Shown here in pieces: positions 39,894 through 47,382 of a stretch of DNA of 64,000 nucleotides. A program made the translations under genes and the position numbers. This stretch comes from Enterococcus sp. ZJ1622 (GTDB taxonomy: Bacteria; Bacillota; Bacilli; Lactobacillales; Enterococcaceae). The notes beneath the pieces were generated by a model. It was not told where the DNA came from. It made no database searches and was given only the letters and a program-made list of their open reading frames with translations. Within the stretch, counting starts at the first letter, position 1, and each line of letters starts with the position of its first letter. The stretch covers positions 186,001 through 250,000 of the forward strand of contig NZ_JAAKDW010000002.1 of the NCBI RefSeq assembly GCF_011038845.1. The letters are read 5' to 3'.

Positions 39894-40210
39894 CAATTAC
39901 TGATAAACAATATAATGATATTAGTGAAAAAGTCTATTGGCTGGATCCCAAACACCCGCAATACAATAAAAGCTATAAAGAAGGCGCTATTAAAAACTTT
40001 GGAGGAATAGACTTCCAAATCCTAAAAATCAAAGAAAATTCTTCTTCGAACGGCATGCAGGCGATGGCTGTTGCCCCGATCGTTCATGGCAAAGTGGATA
40101 ATAAGAATTTCAAAACAAAAAAATTCCTGCAAACTTTTGCGTACTTAAATAATGAAGACATCCATATGTACATAAAAAGAAAGGAGGCGTGTCCTTGCCC
40201 CAAAAAATAA
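39890..40210 (+). CDS. Truncated lipase-toxin head, copy 2 (106 aa)
   Basis: It starts MTITDKQYNDISEKVYWLDP and matches the toxin N-terminus through VHGKV, then reads through the leader of unit 3 to CPCPKK. It is nearly identical to copy 1 (few changes in residues 9-18). It lacks the lipase active site. Confidence 0.7.
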   Translation: MTITDKQYNDISEKVYWLDPKHPQYNKSYKEGAIKNFGGIDFQILKIKENSSSNGMQAMAVAPIVHGKVDNKNFKTKKFLQTFAYLNNEDIHMYIKRKEACPCPKK

Positions 40211-40590
40211 GAAAACTCAGCTTAACCATTTCGTTAATCGCCATATTAGGAATCGGAGGGAAAGTCTATATGGACAAAAGAGAAGAGCAAAAACAACAAG
40301 ATTTACTCGCAGTAGAGAAGCAGTCAGTCAAAGTTCTGAAAAATACCTTTGCGGATATCAAGGAAGTGAAGATTGAAAAATCTGCTCGAAATGAAATAAC
40401 GGGATCATATCGAATAGTTATTCTAATGACTAATAAACAAGAACAATCGATTTATTTTTCTTATAGTTTTTGGAAAGAAAAAAATGAGATAGGAAGTTAC
40501 GGAATAGTTGATGAAAAAAAACAAAAAGAAGGAAATACGCTCAATAAAGTTAAAGTAACTTACTCTAATGGAAATGAGGAAAGTATTTAA
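40195..40590 (+). CDS. TilA-like candidate immunity protein, copy 3
   Basis: About 131 residues with the same anchor and linker as the other copies. The outer domain differs (EKSARNEITGSYRIVILMTN, IYFSYSFWKEKNEIGSYG). The conserved anchor and diverged outer domain suggest that the variable part is what contacts the toxin. TTG 40195 chosen over ATG 40189 by ribosome-site spacing. Confidence 0.75.
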   Translation: MPQKIRKLSLTISLIAILGIGGKVYMDKREEQKQQDLLAVEKQSVKVLKNTFADIKEVKIEKSARNEITGSYRIVILMTNKQEQSIYFSYSFWKEKNEIGSYGIVDEKKQKEGNTLNKVKVTYSNGNEESI

Positions 40591-40850
40591 TGATTACTGA
40601 CAAACAATATAGTGAATTAAGTGATGCTGTTTATTGACTAGATCCTAAACATAGAGATGATGCACCTGAAATGCAAGAAAATTTAAGTTTTCAAATTAAC
40701 AGTACTATGTATAAAATCCTAAAAATCAAAGAAAATTCTTCTTCGAACGGCATGCAGGCGATGGCTGTTGCCCCGATCGTCCATGGTAAGGTGGAGAATA
40801 AGAATTTCAAAAATAAAAAAATTCTTACAAACTTTTGCGTACTTAAATAA
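40590..40850 (+). pseudogene. Truncated lipase-toxin head, copy 3, with nonsense mutation
   Basis: ATG 40590 begins MITDKQYSELSDAVY and then meets TGA (40635-40637) where the other copies have Trp or Leu before LDPKH. Past the stop the same frame continues with LDPKHRDDAPEMQENLSFQI and the constant NSSSNGMQAMAVAP to HGKV. One extra A in the leader run changes its tail relative to copies 1 and 2. Its variable region is quite different from copies 1 and 2. Confidence 0.8.
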
Positions 40851-40892
40851 TGAAGACATCCATATGTACATAAAAAGAAAGGAGGCATGTCC

Positions 40893-41288
40893 TTGCCCCG
40901 GAAAATAAGGAAACTCAGCTTAACCATTTTGTTAATCGCCATATTAGGAATCGGAGGGAAAGTCTACATGGACAAAAGAGAAGCGCAAAAACAGCAGGAT
41001 TTACTCGCAGTAGAGAAGCAGTCAGTCAAAGTTCTGAAAAACACCTTTGCGGATATCAAAGAAGTGAAGGTCGAACGTACAGAATATAATAATATAACAG
41101 GTTTTTATCATACTGTTGTGATATTGACTAATATTGAAGGAAAATCTGTAACTTTTGATTATGGTTTCATCAAAAATGATACCGAATTAAGTGGTTTTGC
41201 GGTTGTGAATGAAAAAATTCAAAAGAAGGGTGTCACTAAAGATAAAATTAAAGCGATATATTCGAATGAAGAGGAGGAAGTAATTTGA
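40893..41288 (+). CDS. TilA-like candidate immunity protein, copy 4 (partner of the intact lipase)
   Basis: About 131 residues with the common anchor and a distinct outer domain (VERTEYNNITGFYHTVVILT, VTFDYGFIKNDTELSGF). Its stop TGA overlaps the TTG start of the complete lipase (TTGA), so it is the cognate candidate. An outside-facing anchored protein suits protection of the cell membrane surface from a secreted lipase. Confidence 0.78.
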   Translation: MPRKIRKLSLTILLIAILGIGGKVYMDKREAQKQQDLLAVEKQSVKVLKNTFADIKEVKVERTEYNNITGFYHTVVILTNIEGKSVTFDYGFIKNDTELSGFAVVNEKIQKKGVTKDKIKAIYSNEEEEVI

Positions 41289-42547
41289 ATATAACAGAAA
41301 AAAATTACAATAAACTTAGCAATATAGTTTATTTATTGGATCCGAAGCATAAAAATTATGCTCCTTATTTAAAAGAAAATGGAATTTATAATTTTGGCAA
41401 TACAAAATTCCAAATCCTAAAAACCAAAGAAAATTCTTCTTCGAACGGTATGCAGGCGATGGCCGTTGCCCCAATCATTCATGGCAAAGTGGATATTTCC
41501 CAAGTCGTCATCGCTTTTGCCGGCACCAACCAAGCAGATCTCAAAGATTTGGAGACAGACGTCCGAAGTGTCATGAATCTTTACGGCAATCGGCCTTTTT
41601 CTAGCGATCTTGAAAAAAGGATGGCAAATACGCTGCTTCATGTCACTGGATTGAAAACAGCTGGACAAGTGGATGCCGCTGCAGACTTTGCTGAGGAAGT
41701 CCAAAAGAAATACAGTCAGGCAACGATCTCCACTACCGGTCATTCGTTAGGCGAATTTCTAGCACTTTACGTAGCGAGCGAAAACCAATGGAAGAATGTC
41801 GGCTTCAATGGGCCGGACCCATACGAACTCTTATCGCCAGAAGCAAAGGAATGGGTGGAGGAAAATCCCGGAATGCTCACCAATTACCGGAATCGTGCCG
41901 ATTTTATCGGCAACTTCGGAGGCAATGGGACTGACGCTGAAATCAAAGTCGACATGAACATGGGCTTTCAAAATCCGCTCGCTTATCATTCGCTGAGCAG
42001 CTGGACATTCGATCAGGAAGGACAACTGATCATTCCCGACCATGAAGCGAATACACTTGCTCGCCAGAAGCAGCAAGAAGCACAAGCGATGTCCTTATTT
42101 ACGGCAGGAATCTCAGAGCTGGAAATCTTACGGAGAACCTTCACTGCTAGCGGCGGGCAATTGTCCAGCAATGAAAAGATCTATCTAGAGGATACGCAAG
42201 CGTTGCTGGTCGCGGAAAATTTATCTCAGACGATGAAACGCGCCATGGAACGAGTGATCCGGATCAATCAAGACGGGATCGAAGCCTTGGAAGAAAACTG
42301 GCGGGAAGGGCTGAAGCGTGCTCGCTATGTCGCGCCTGCGTTGAATGAGCAGGAACTAATGGAAGCGTTGGCAAGTGTTGGGGCGACCAGAGAAAATCTA
42401 GTCGATTCCCCGAAAGAAATGTATCAGCTGCGGATCGATAAAGCAAAAAAGATGGGTGAATCCTTTGATGGACTGATCCAGGAAATCAAAGCAAAAATCC
42501 ATGAGATCGTAGACCGTGATCGGGAATTAGCCCGGCAATTAAGATAA
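41285..42547 (+). CDS. Lipase-domain toxin with helical C-terminal tail, TslA-like (420 aa)
   Basis: The N-terminal two-thirds is an alpha/beta hydrolase: VVIAFAGTNQAD, nucleophile elbow TTGHSLGEF (S154), D206 in NRADFIGNF and H235 in AYHSLSSWTF form a plausible triad. From about residue 255 on it is highly helical and charged (QEAQAMSLFTAGISELEIL to the end), with no signal peptide. This order, lipase first and a helical LXG-like domain last, is that of the staphylococcal type VII-secreted lipase TslA. The start is TTG 41285 after GAGGAGG. No type VII secretion genes lie in the window. A phospholipid or lipid substrate is inferred. Confidence 0.8.
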   Translation: MNITEKNYNKLSNIVYLLDPKHKNYAPYLKENGIYNFGNTKFQILKTKENSSSNGMQAMAVAPIIHGKVDISQVVIAFAGTNQADLKDLETDVRSVMNLYGNRPFSSDLEKRMANTLLHVTGLKTAGQVDAAADFAEEVQKKYSQATISTTGHSLGEFLALYVASENQWKNVGFNGPDPYELLSPEAKEWVEENPGMLTNYRNRADFIGNFGGNGTDAEIKVDMNMGFQNPLAYHSLSSWTFDQEGQLIIPDHEANTLARQKQQEAQAMSLFTAGISELEILRRTFTASGGQLSSNEKIYLEDTQALLVAENLSQTMKRAMERVIRINQDGIEALEENWREGLKRARYVAPALNEQELMEALASVGATRENLVDSPKEMYQLRIDKAKKMGESFDGLIQEIKAKIHEIVDRDRELARQLR

Positions 42548-42559
42548 GGAGTTGAAAAA

Positions 42560-42883
42560 ATGAAGATCGAAGAATTGCAGAAAAATTATCAAAGAGAAAG
42601 GCAAAGGCTAGAGGAACAAGAAGATGAATTGCATCGATGGAAGAAACAAGGATTCGAATTGATCGAACAGGCAGAACAACGTTTGAGGCATGGTCTCGAT
42701 CGATTTGCTTTGGACCAGGAACCTTTAAAGCGAGCAAGACGTAGTTATTCAGGACTTCAGGAACATTATCAACAAGCCTTACAAGCAGAGCAGCGAAAAC
42801 TTCATCGGGAACAAGATGAACTGGAACATGCATATCGTCAGGGAATCAGAAAAATCACAACGGAGAAAAATGGCTATGAATGA
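42560..42883 (+). CDS. Small helical protein 1 downstream of the lipase (107 aa)
   Basis: It is almost entirely helical and charged (EELQKNYQRERQRLEEQEDE), 12 nt after the lipase stop and preceded by AAGGAG. It has no WXG motif or signal peptide. In the TslA system two small helical proteins bind the C-terminal domain and are co-secreted; position and shape suggest the same job here. I cannot claim sequence homology. Confidence 0.72.
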   Translation: MKIEELQKNYQRERQRLEEQEDELHRWKKQGFELIEQAEQRLRHGLDRFALDQEPLKRARRSYSGLQEHYQQALQAEQRKLHREQDELEHAYRQGIRKITTEKNGYE

Positions 42884-43142
42884 ATGGATCATGAATTTAA
42901 TAAATGAATTAGAGAAAAAACTGAATCAGTCAAATGCCCAAATGATAGGGACAGCCATGGGTCAGCGAACATGGAGTGAAAAACAGCGGACGAACAAAGT
43001 CCATCGACCAAGCATGGAAGAATCAGCAAACGATTTTTCTAGTAAAATCCCCCAGATGAAAGAAGCCATCAAAGGACGCTTCGCTGATAAATTGACCGAA
43101 GAATTAGGGAAACAAGAGAAAGCTTTGACTAATTTTTTATAA
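42870..43142 (+). CDS. Small helical protein 2 downstream of the lipase (90 aa)
   Basis: It starts MAMNEWIMNLINELEKKL and overlaps the previous gene by 14 nt. ATG 42870 is 4 nt and ATG 42876 is 10 nt after CGGAG; either is possible. It is mostly helical with a central break (MGQRTWSEKQRTNKVHRP). Probably the second partner or chaperone of the lipase. The terminator at 43169 ends the unit. Confidence 0.7.
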   Translation: MAMNEWIMNLINELEKKLNQSNAQMIGTAMGQRTWSEKQRTNKVHRPSMEESANDFSSKIPQMKEAIKGRFADKLTEELGKQEKALTNFL

Positions 43143-43168
43143 AGTGAAGATTTTTATCTGAAACAATC

Positions 43169-43206
43169 AAAAAACGTATCTCGATATTCTCAAGATACGT
43201 TTTTGT
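43169..43206. terminator. Bidirectional terminator between the toxin locus and yidC
   Basis: AAAACGTATCT (43171-43181) pairs with AGATACGTTTT (43193-43203); A and T runs on both sides allow function in both directions. Confidence 0.88.
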
Positions 43207-43221
43207 TTGTTGAACAGTTGA

Positions 43222-44169
43222 TTATTTCCGTTGCTGTTTTCCGGCATTACGCCCTTTACCGCTTGGCGTGTTTTTTGGCTGTTTGATTTGTTTTGTTGCT
43301 TGTTTATTGTCAGCTGACTTCGCTGATTCTGTTACATCTTTTCTTGGAGTGACGACTTGTTTTGGCGGATTTTGTTTTAATTCTTCCGCAACCTGCGCTT
43401 TTAGACGAGGTTTCATAATAACATTTGTAATGAAGGTCTGCAGACAGCTGAATACACCGCCGACTACCCAGTAAAGTGTGACACCAGCTGGCGCGCTGAT
43501 CGACATGAAGACGATCATAGCAGGAGAGACGATCAGCATTGTACGCATCGTTTTTTTCTGTTCTTCAGGAATCCCGATCGTTGAGATATAGCCTTGGAGC
43601 AGATAAGCGATACCGGCAATAGCTACAAGTACTAGGCTTGGTGAGCCAAGATCGATGCCGTAAAAAGATGACTCTCTGATTCCTTCTGTGTAACGGGCAG
43701 TAAAGTATAGTGCAGAAAAAATCGGCATTTGGATCAAAAGCGGCAGACAGCCGATTCCGCCAGTCATACTTAAGCCATTTTCACGATAAACTTGTTGCAT
43801 TTCGGCTTGAGCAGCCATTTGCTCTTCCCGAGTGGTCGCAGCTTTTAATTTTTGCTGAGCAGCTTCTACTTGCGGTTTCAATGCTTGCATTTTTTCGGAT
43901 TGGATCATTGTTTTTTTTGATTGACTGATACCTAGAGGCAGGATGATGATACGAACGATCACTGTCATGAAAATGACAGCCCATCCATACGACCAATCGA
44001 AATTCTCTACCAGATATGTAATCGCTTGTCCCATTGGGTGGACCAATACACGGTAGACGATCCCAGATGTGTCAGGGTTTCCATTTGAGTCCATTCGCAC
44101 ACAGCCAGATAAAAAAAGCATGATCGTTACGAGTCCGGAACCCAATAACCAATTTTTCCATTTATTCAT
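43222..44169 (-). CDS. yidC: Membrane protein insertase YidC/Oxa1 family (315 aa)
   Basis: A lipoprotein signal with lipobox LSGC (C23) is followed by five hydrophobic segments and the motif GGIGCLPLLIQMPIFSALY. The tail after about residue 250 is strongly basic (RKDVTESAKSADNKQ...KGRNAGKQQRK), as in proteins that contact ribosomes. It inserts membrane proteins alone or with Sec. Enterococci usually have two YidC paralogues; which one this is cannot be decided here. Confidence 0.95.
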   Translation of the reverse strand: MNKWKNWLLGSGLVTIMLFLSGCVRMDSNGNPDTSGIVYRVLVHPMGQAITYLVENFDWSYGWAVIFMTVIVRIIILPLGISQSKKTMIQSEKMQALKPQVEAAQQKLKAATTREEQMAAQAEMQQVYRENGLSMTGGIGCLPLLIQMPIFSALYFTARYTEGIRESSFYGIDLGSPSLVLVAIAGIAYLLQGYISTIGIPEEQKKTMRTMLIVSPAMIVFMSISAPAGVTLYWVVGGVFSCLQTFITNVIMKPRLKAQVAEELKQNPPKQVVTPRKDVTESAKSADNKQATKQIKQPKNTPSGKGRNAGKQQRK

Positions 44170-44345
44170 CGAATACTTCCTCTTCTATAATTTTTACACA
44201 AGCTTAACTATACTAAAAAAACCAAGATAATTCAATTGACTTCATAGAAAATTCATAGAAATATTTGCTCTTTGATCCTGATGTTTTTTTAGCAAATAGT
44301 TGAAGAAACAACAATGATTAAAAAATGCCAGTTATTTTTCTGTAG

Positions 44346-44400
44346 GGAGAAAAAATCAAGGAAAAATACTTGTAGTCGATCGCAAGCCATTTTTCCTTGA
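44346..44400 (-). terminator. Terminator for the acylphosphatase gene (minus strand)
   Basis: TCAAGGAAAAAT (44356-44367) and ATTTTTCCTTGA (44389-44400) pair. Read on the minus strand the hairpin is followed by TTTTTT. The rest of 44170-44491 shows no gene. Confidence 0.75.
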
Positions 44401-44491
44401 GAAGTAACTATTTAAAAAAAGTTTCAAAATAGGAGAAGCTATTTTCACTGTCTAACCTTGATGATTGATGCAGAACAGCTTTCTCACAACC

Positions 44492-44767
44492 TTATCCCAC
44501 GATATCAAATTTCTTCCGCTCTTCCATCATCGGATTTTCCTGCAGATCAACATATTGCACGCGACCACTTGGACTTGGCGATTTTTTCACTTCATCGATA
44601 AACTTTTGGATGTTTTCATTGCTACCAGCTGCTTCGATCGTTACGGAACCGTCTTCTTCATTTTTTACTGTGCCGGTTATCTGCAGCTGATCAGCGACCA
44701 TCTTGGTCATATAGCGGAAACCGACTCCTTGTACGCGACCTTGCACATTCATTTTGATTTTTTGCAT
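44492..44767 (-). CDS. acyP: Acylphosphatase (91 aa)
   Basis: The signature GRVQGVGFRYM holds the catalytic Arg, and GTVKNEEDGSV the catalytic Asn. It hydrolyses acyl phosphates such as acetyl phosphate or 1,3-bisphosphoglycerate. ATG 44767 is preceded by GAAAGGTG on the minus strand; the 46-residue extension covers the divergent promoter region and is rejected. Confidence 0.95.
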   Translation of the reverse strand: MQKIKMNVQGRVQGVGFRYMTKMVADQLQITGTVKNEEDGSVTIEAAGSNENIQKFIDEVKKSPSPSGRVQYVDLQENPMMEERKKFDIVG

Positions 44768-44874
44768 GTTCGTCACCTTTCTTTCCTGTCTCTGTAAATT
44801 AATGATACCGATTTTTTTAGAATCAAACAAGCTCGAACCTCTATTCCATGTTATAATCAGGTGAGGTGAAGAAA

Positions 44875-45639
44875 ATGAAAGAGATACGCTCAGCAAAAAA
44901 TGCACGAATCAAAGAAATAAAAAAATTACATAAGAAAAAATATCGGGAAGAAATGAAGGAATATCTGCTCGAAGGTTTCCATCTGCTGGAAGAAGCGGTA
45001 GATGCTCAAGCAAAAGTAAATGAGATCTTTGTGACGGAACGCGGAAACAAGGAATGGGGAAGCTGGCTGACTGCACATGACGAGCTACCGGTTTGTCTGG
45101 TCTCAGATGAAGTGATGGACACGGTTTCTGACTTGCCGACACCTCAAGGGATCATGGCTGTGATGGAGATGGAGCGCGCTGATCTCCAAGAATTTTCCGG
45201 AGGCTGGTTAGTGCTGGACAACGTACAAGATCCTGGGAATGTCGGTACGATGATACGGACCGCAGATGCTTTTGGTCTATCTGGTGTGCTTTTAGGTAAA
45301 GGAACCGCTGATATTTATAGTACGAAAGTATTACGAAGCATGCAGGGAAGCAATTATCATCTCCCAGTTCTGCAAGAGGACCTAGTGCAAGCCATTCCTA
45401 AGATGAAAAAGAATGGTTTTGCCGTTTACGGGACAGAATTGAATGAAGAAGCCTATCAGTTGAACGAGGTGGAGCCAGCTCAAAACTATGCAGTCATCAT
45501 GGGGAACGAAGGACAAGGAGTCAGCAAAGAAATCTTGGCTTTGACAGATAAGAATATCTATATCCCGATCAAAGGAAATGCAGAATCGCTGAACGTAGGC
45601 GTGGCTGCCGGGATCATGCTGTACCACTTTTCTTTATGA
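44875..45639 (+). CDS. TrmH/SpoU-family RNA 2'-O-methyltransferase (254 aa)
   Basis: SPOUT motifs are present: LDNVQDPGNVGTMIRTADAFG-like motif 1 (about residues 115-134), IMGNEGQGVS and SLNVGVAAGIMLYH. An N-terminal substrate-binding domain of about 100 residues starts EIRSAKNARIKEIKKL. It methylates a ribose in rRNA or tRNA; the exact site is unknown. ATG 44875 lies 8 nt after GGTGAGG. A TATAAT at 44852-44857 gives a very short leader. Confidence 0.93.
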   Translation: MKEIRSAKNARIKEIKKLHKKKYREEMKEYLLEGFHLLEEAVDAQAKVNEIFVTERGNKEWGSWLTAHDELPVCLVSDEVMDTVSDLPTPQGIMAVMEMERADLQEFSGGWLVLDNVQDPGNVGTMIRTADAFGLSGVLLGKGTADIYSTKVLRSMQGSNYHLPVLQEDLVQAIPKMKKNGFAVYGTELNEEAYQLNEVEPAQNYAVIMGNEGQGVSKEILALTDKNIYIPIKGNAESLNVGVAAGIMLYHFSL

Positions 45640-45762
45640 TTAAGGAACTATTAAGCTTTCTTTATTTCTATCAACCTCTCTAGAATAATCCGAACGCTGG
45701 TGGTATACTAGAACCAATTTCAGAAGCAAATGAAATTCAAAAAAGGTGGCAGATCGATAATT

Positions 45763-46296
45763 ATGACAGAAAAATGGCGTGAAGACGAAGAATATATGTC
45801 TTATGTAGAAGATCTTTTAGAAACAGATGCAGTGAAAAAACTAGCGAATTATACACAACATGTCCATTCGACACGACTGGAACATTCCATTAGTGTTTCT
45901 TATTATAGCTATCTGCTTGCAAAAAAATGGGGCGGAAATGCCAAAGCGACTGCTCGTGCCGGGCTTTTGCATGATTTGTTCTACTATGATTGGCGGACAA
46001 CGAAATTCGATGAAGGAACACATGCTTATGTGCATCCTAGGATTGCTGTGAAGAATGCCGAGAAAATCACCGAGTTATCCGACTTGGAACGAGATATTAT
46101 CTTGAAGCACATGTGGGGTGCAACGATTGCTCCTCCTAAATATAAAGAAGGCTACATCGTCACATTCGTGGACAAATATTGCGCAGTCAAAGAAGCAGCT
46201 CAACCGATGTCAGCAAGCATGCGCAAGAGATGGCAGCGATACTTCGGAAAAGAATTCAGTGAAAAATCGATCGATTTGATCGAACACAAAAAATAG
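45763..46296 (+). CDS. HD-domain phosphohydrolase (177 aa)
   Basis: The metal motif is seen as H41 and H70-D71 (AGLLHDLFYYD), with a later Asp in VTFVDKYCA. Proteins of this short HD group are usually unassigned; a nucleotide or other phosphate ester substrate is possible. The start at ATG 45763 keeps the family N-terminus MTEKWREDEEYM, though the ribosome site AGGTGG is rather far (about 13 nt). Confidence 0.82.
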   Translation: MTEKWREDEEYMSYVEDLLETDAVKKLANYTQHVHSTRLEHSISVSYYSYLLAKKWGGNAKATARAGLLHDLFYYDWRTTKFDEGTHAYVHPRIAVKNAEKITELSDLERDIILKHMWGATIAPPKYKEGYIVTFVDKYCAVKEAAQPMSASMRKRWQRYFGKEFSEKSIDLIEHKK

Positions 46297-46308
46297 GCAA
46301 ATGTTTTT

Positions 46309-46350
46309 CCTGAGACTTCTCTTGATGTTAGAGAAGTCTCAGGATTTTTT
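46309..46350 (+). terminator. Rho-independent terminator after the HD gene
   Basis: CCTGAGACTTCTC (46309-46321) is complementary to GAGAAGTCTCAGG (46331-46343), then six T. Confidence 0.95.
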
Positions 46351-46457
46351 ATCGTCTGACAATAGCTGTTTGACTAATGAGGTGAAATAAGGTTTACTTT
46401 TATTGATGGAACATCGTACATAAAGAAGTGAAATGGATTTAAGGGGGTGATGATAAG

Positions 46458-46542
46458 GTGCATAAGGTATCTTATTTAAAAGAGACGAGTACTGCAAATT
46501 AACGCATACTTTGTCGAAGCTCACTTTTTTCTTCAAAGTATG
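46458..46542 (+). promoter_or_regulatory. Possible leader peptide and hairpin before the FusB-like gene
   Basis: A GTG 46458 after AAGGGGGTG could encode MHKVSYLKETSTAN (stop 46500-46502). Immediately after is an inverted repeat CATACTTTG/CAAAGTATG (46505-46513, 46534-46542). The layout resembles leader-peptide attenuators of ribosome-protection genes. No T run follows the hairpin, so control would be translational. Weak evidence. Confidence 0.35.
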
Positions 46543-46573
46543 AGACTTTTGAAAGAAGAAAGGACGAATAATC

Positions 46574-47221
46574 ATGAAACAAACCATCCAACCGTACCAA
46601 TATTATTTTATCAAACGAGAAGTAGATCAGCTGCTAAATGCGTACTCATCTGTGAACGATCCGAAAACCGTGCAGACGGTCCAAGCCTTAGCTGCCGAAA
46701 AAATCCATGCGATGCTAGAAACCGAAATCCCAGAAATAGAAGCGTTCTTGACAGCTGTTTTGGATGTCAAATTAAAAAAAGAAAAAGCAGAACGTCTTTT
46801 AGAGGAACTGAAAGAGATCGTCCTTCCATTTGAGCAGCCGTCCAAAATCCAGATCGAGAAATTATTCCGAAAAGTGAAAAAGCTAAAACAACCTGATTGG
46901 AAAGAGTTTGATCTGCGTGAGCACACGTATATTGGCTGGAATGATCCGGGTAGCCAGAAGAAATTCCTCGTTTATTATGAAGATGAGCAGCTGAAAGGGA
47001 TCAGCGGGACACTTTCACCCACAATCACTAAAGGAATCTGTGCTATCTGCCAAAAAACATCGAATGTCTCCTTGTTTTTATCTACAACCAAATCCGGATC
47101 AGAAGGCACGTATACGAAAAAAGGAAATTATATCTGCCACGATAGTCAGCAGTGTAACCATCAATTAGTGAAATTAGCTCCTTTTTATGAATTTGCCGAA
47201 CGTGTAAAAAGAGAACGATAA
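46574..47221 (+). CDS. FusB/FusC-type elongation factor G-binding protein (215 aa)
   Basis: A helical N-terminal domain (QYYFIKREVDQLLNAYSSV) is followed by a C-terminal treble-clef zinc domain with CAICQKTSNVSLF and YICHDSQQCNHQ. FusB-type proteins bind EF-G and release it from the ribosome; acquired members give fusidic acid resistance. Chromosomal homologues in enterococci and related bacteria are often intrinsic, so resistance should not be assumed. ATG 46574 follows GAAGAAAGGA. Confidence 0.88.
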   Translation: MKQTIQPYQYYFIKREVDQLLNAYSSVNDPKTVQTVQALAAEKIHAMLETEIPEIEAFLTAVLDVKLKKEKAERLLEELKEIVLPFEQPSKIQIEKLFRKVKKLKQPDWKEFDLREHTYIGWNDPGSQKKFLVYYEDEQLKGISGTLSPTITKGICAICQKTSNVSLFLSTTKSGSEGTYTKKGNYICHDSQQCNHQLVKLAPFYEFAERVKRER

Positions 47222-47226
47222 TTTTA

Positions 47227-47255
47227 TTGTTTTTTTCAGAAAAATATGCTATCTT
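47227..47255 (+). promoter_or_regulatory. Promoter of the fluoride-exporter gene
   Basis: TTGTTT (47227-47232) and TATCTT (47250-47255) with a 17-nt spacer lie just before the fluoride aptamer. Confidence 0.5.
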
Positions 47256-47270
47256 TATTTAGAAGTGAAT

Positions 47271-47365
47271 AGGTGATGGTGTTCGCCTTTAAATGCTAAC
47301 GAAAGATAGCTAATGACGCCTACTAAAGTCCGGGGACAACCCCTTTCTTTAGTAGGCGTTTTTTT
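47271..47365 (+). promoter_or_regulatory. Fluoride riboswitch (crcB motif) with terminator
   Basis: AGGTGATGGTGTTCGCCTTT, a short variable hairpin, and GCTAATGACGCCTAC (to 47322) match the fluoride aptamer core. The last part, ACGCCTACTAAAG (47316-47328), can instead pair with CTTTAGTAGGCGT (47347-47359) before a T run, forming a terminator. Fluoride binding should keep the aptamer folded and turn the antiporter gene on. Confidence 0.95.
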
Positions 47366-47382
47366 ATTGAGGAGGAATTAAA

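Larger units (their letters stand above)
38713..41491 (+). repeat. Four-copy tandem array, period about 698 bp (immunity gene plus toxin 5' end)
   Basis: The same block occurs four times: a leader with GCGTACTTAAATAATGAA and AAAAAGAAAGGAGG, a gene for a small membrane-anchored protein, and the first part of a lipase gene. Equivalent points repeat at 38793, 39490, 40189 and 40887 (steps 697, 699, 698). The toxin part of copies 1-3 breaks just after the codons for HGKV (39405, 40094, 40791) and runs into the next leader. Copy 4 continues at 41489 into the full lipase. The leader and the NSSSNGMQAMAVAP segment are nearly constant, while the middle of each protein varies. Confidence 0.92.

Noticed and set aside
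38453-43142. Mobile element or prophage as source of the toxin array
   Set aside because: No transposase, integrase or terminal inverted repeats were found; tandem duplication explains the repeats.
46574-47221. Acquired fusidic acid resistance gene
   Set aside because: Only family membership is visible; base composition and setting look chromosomal, so resistance is not claimed.
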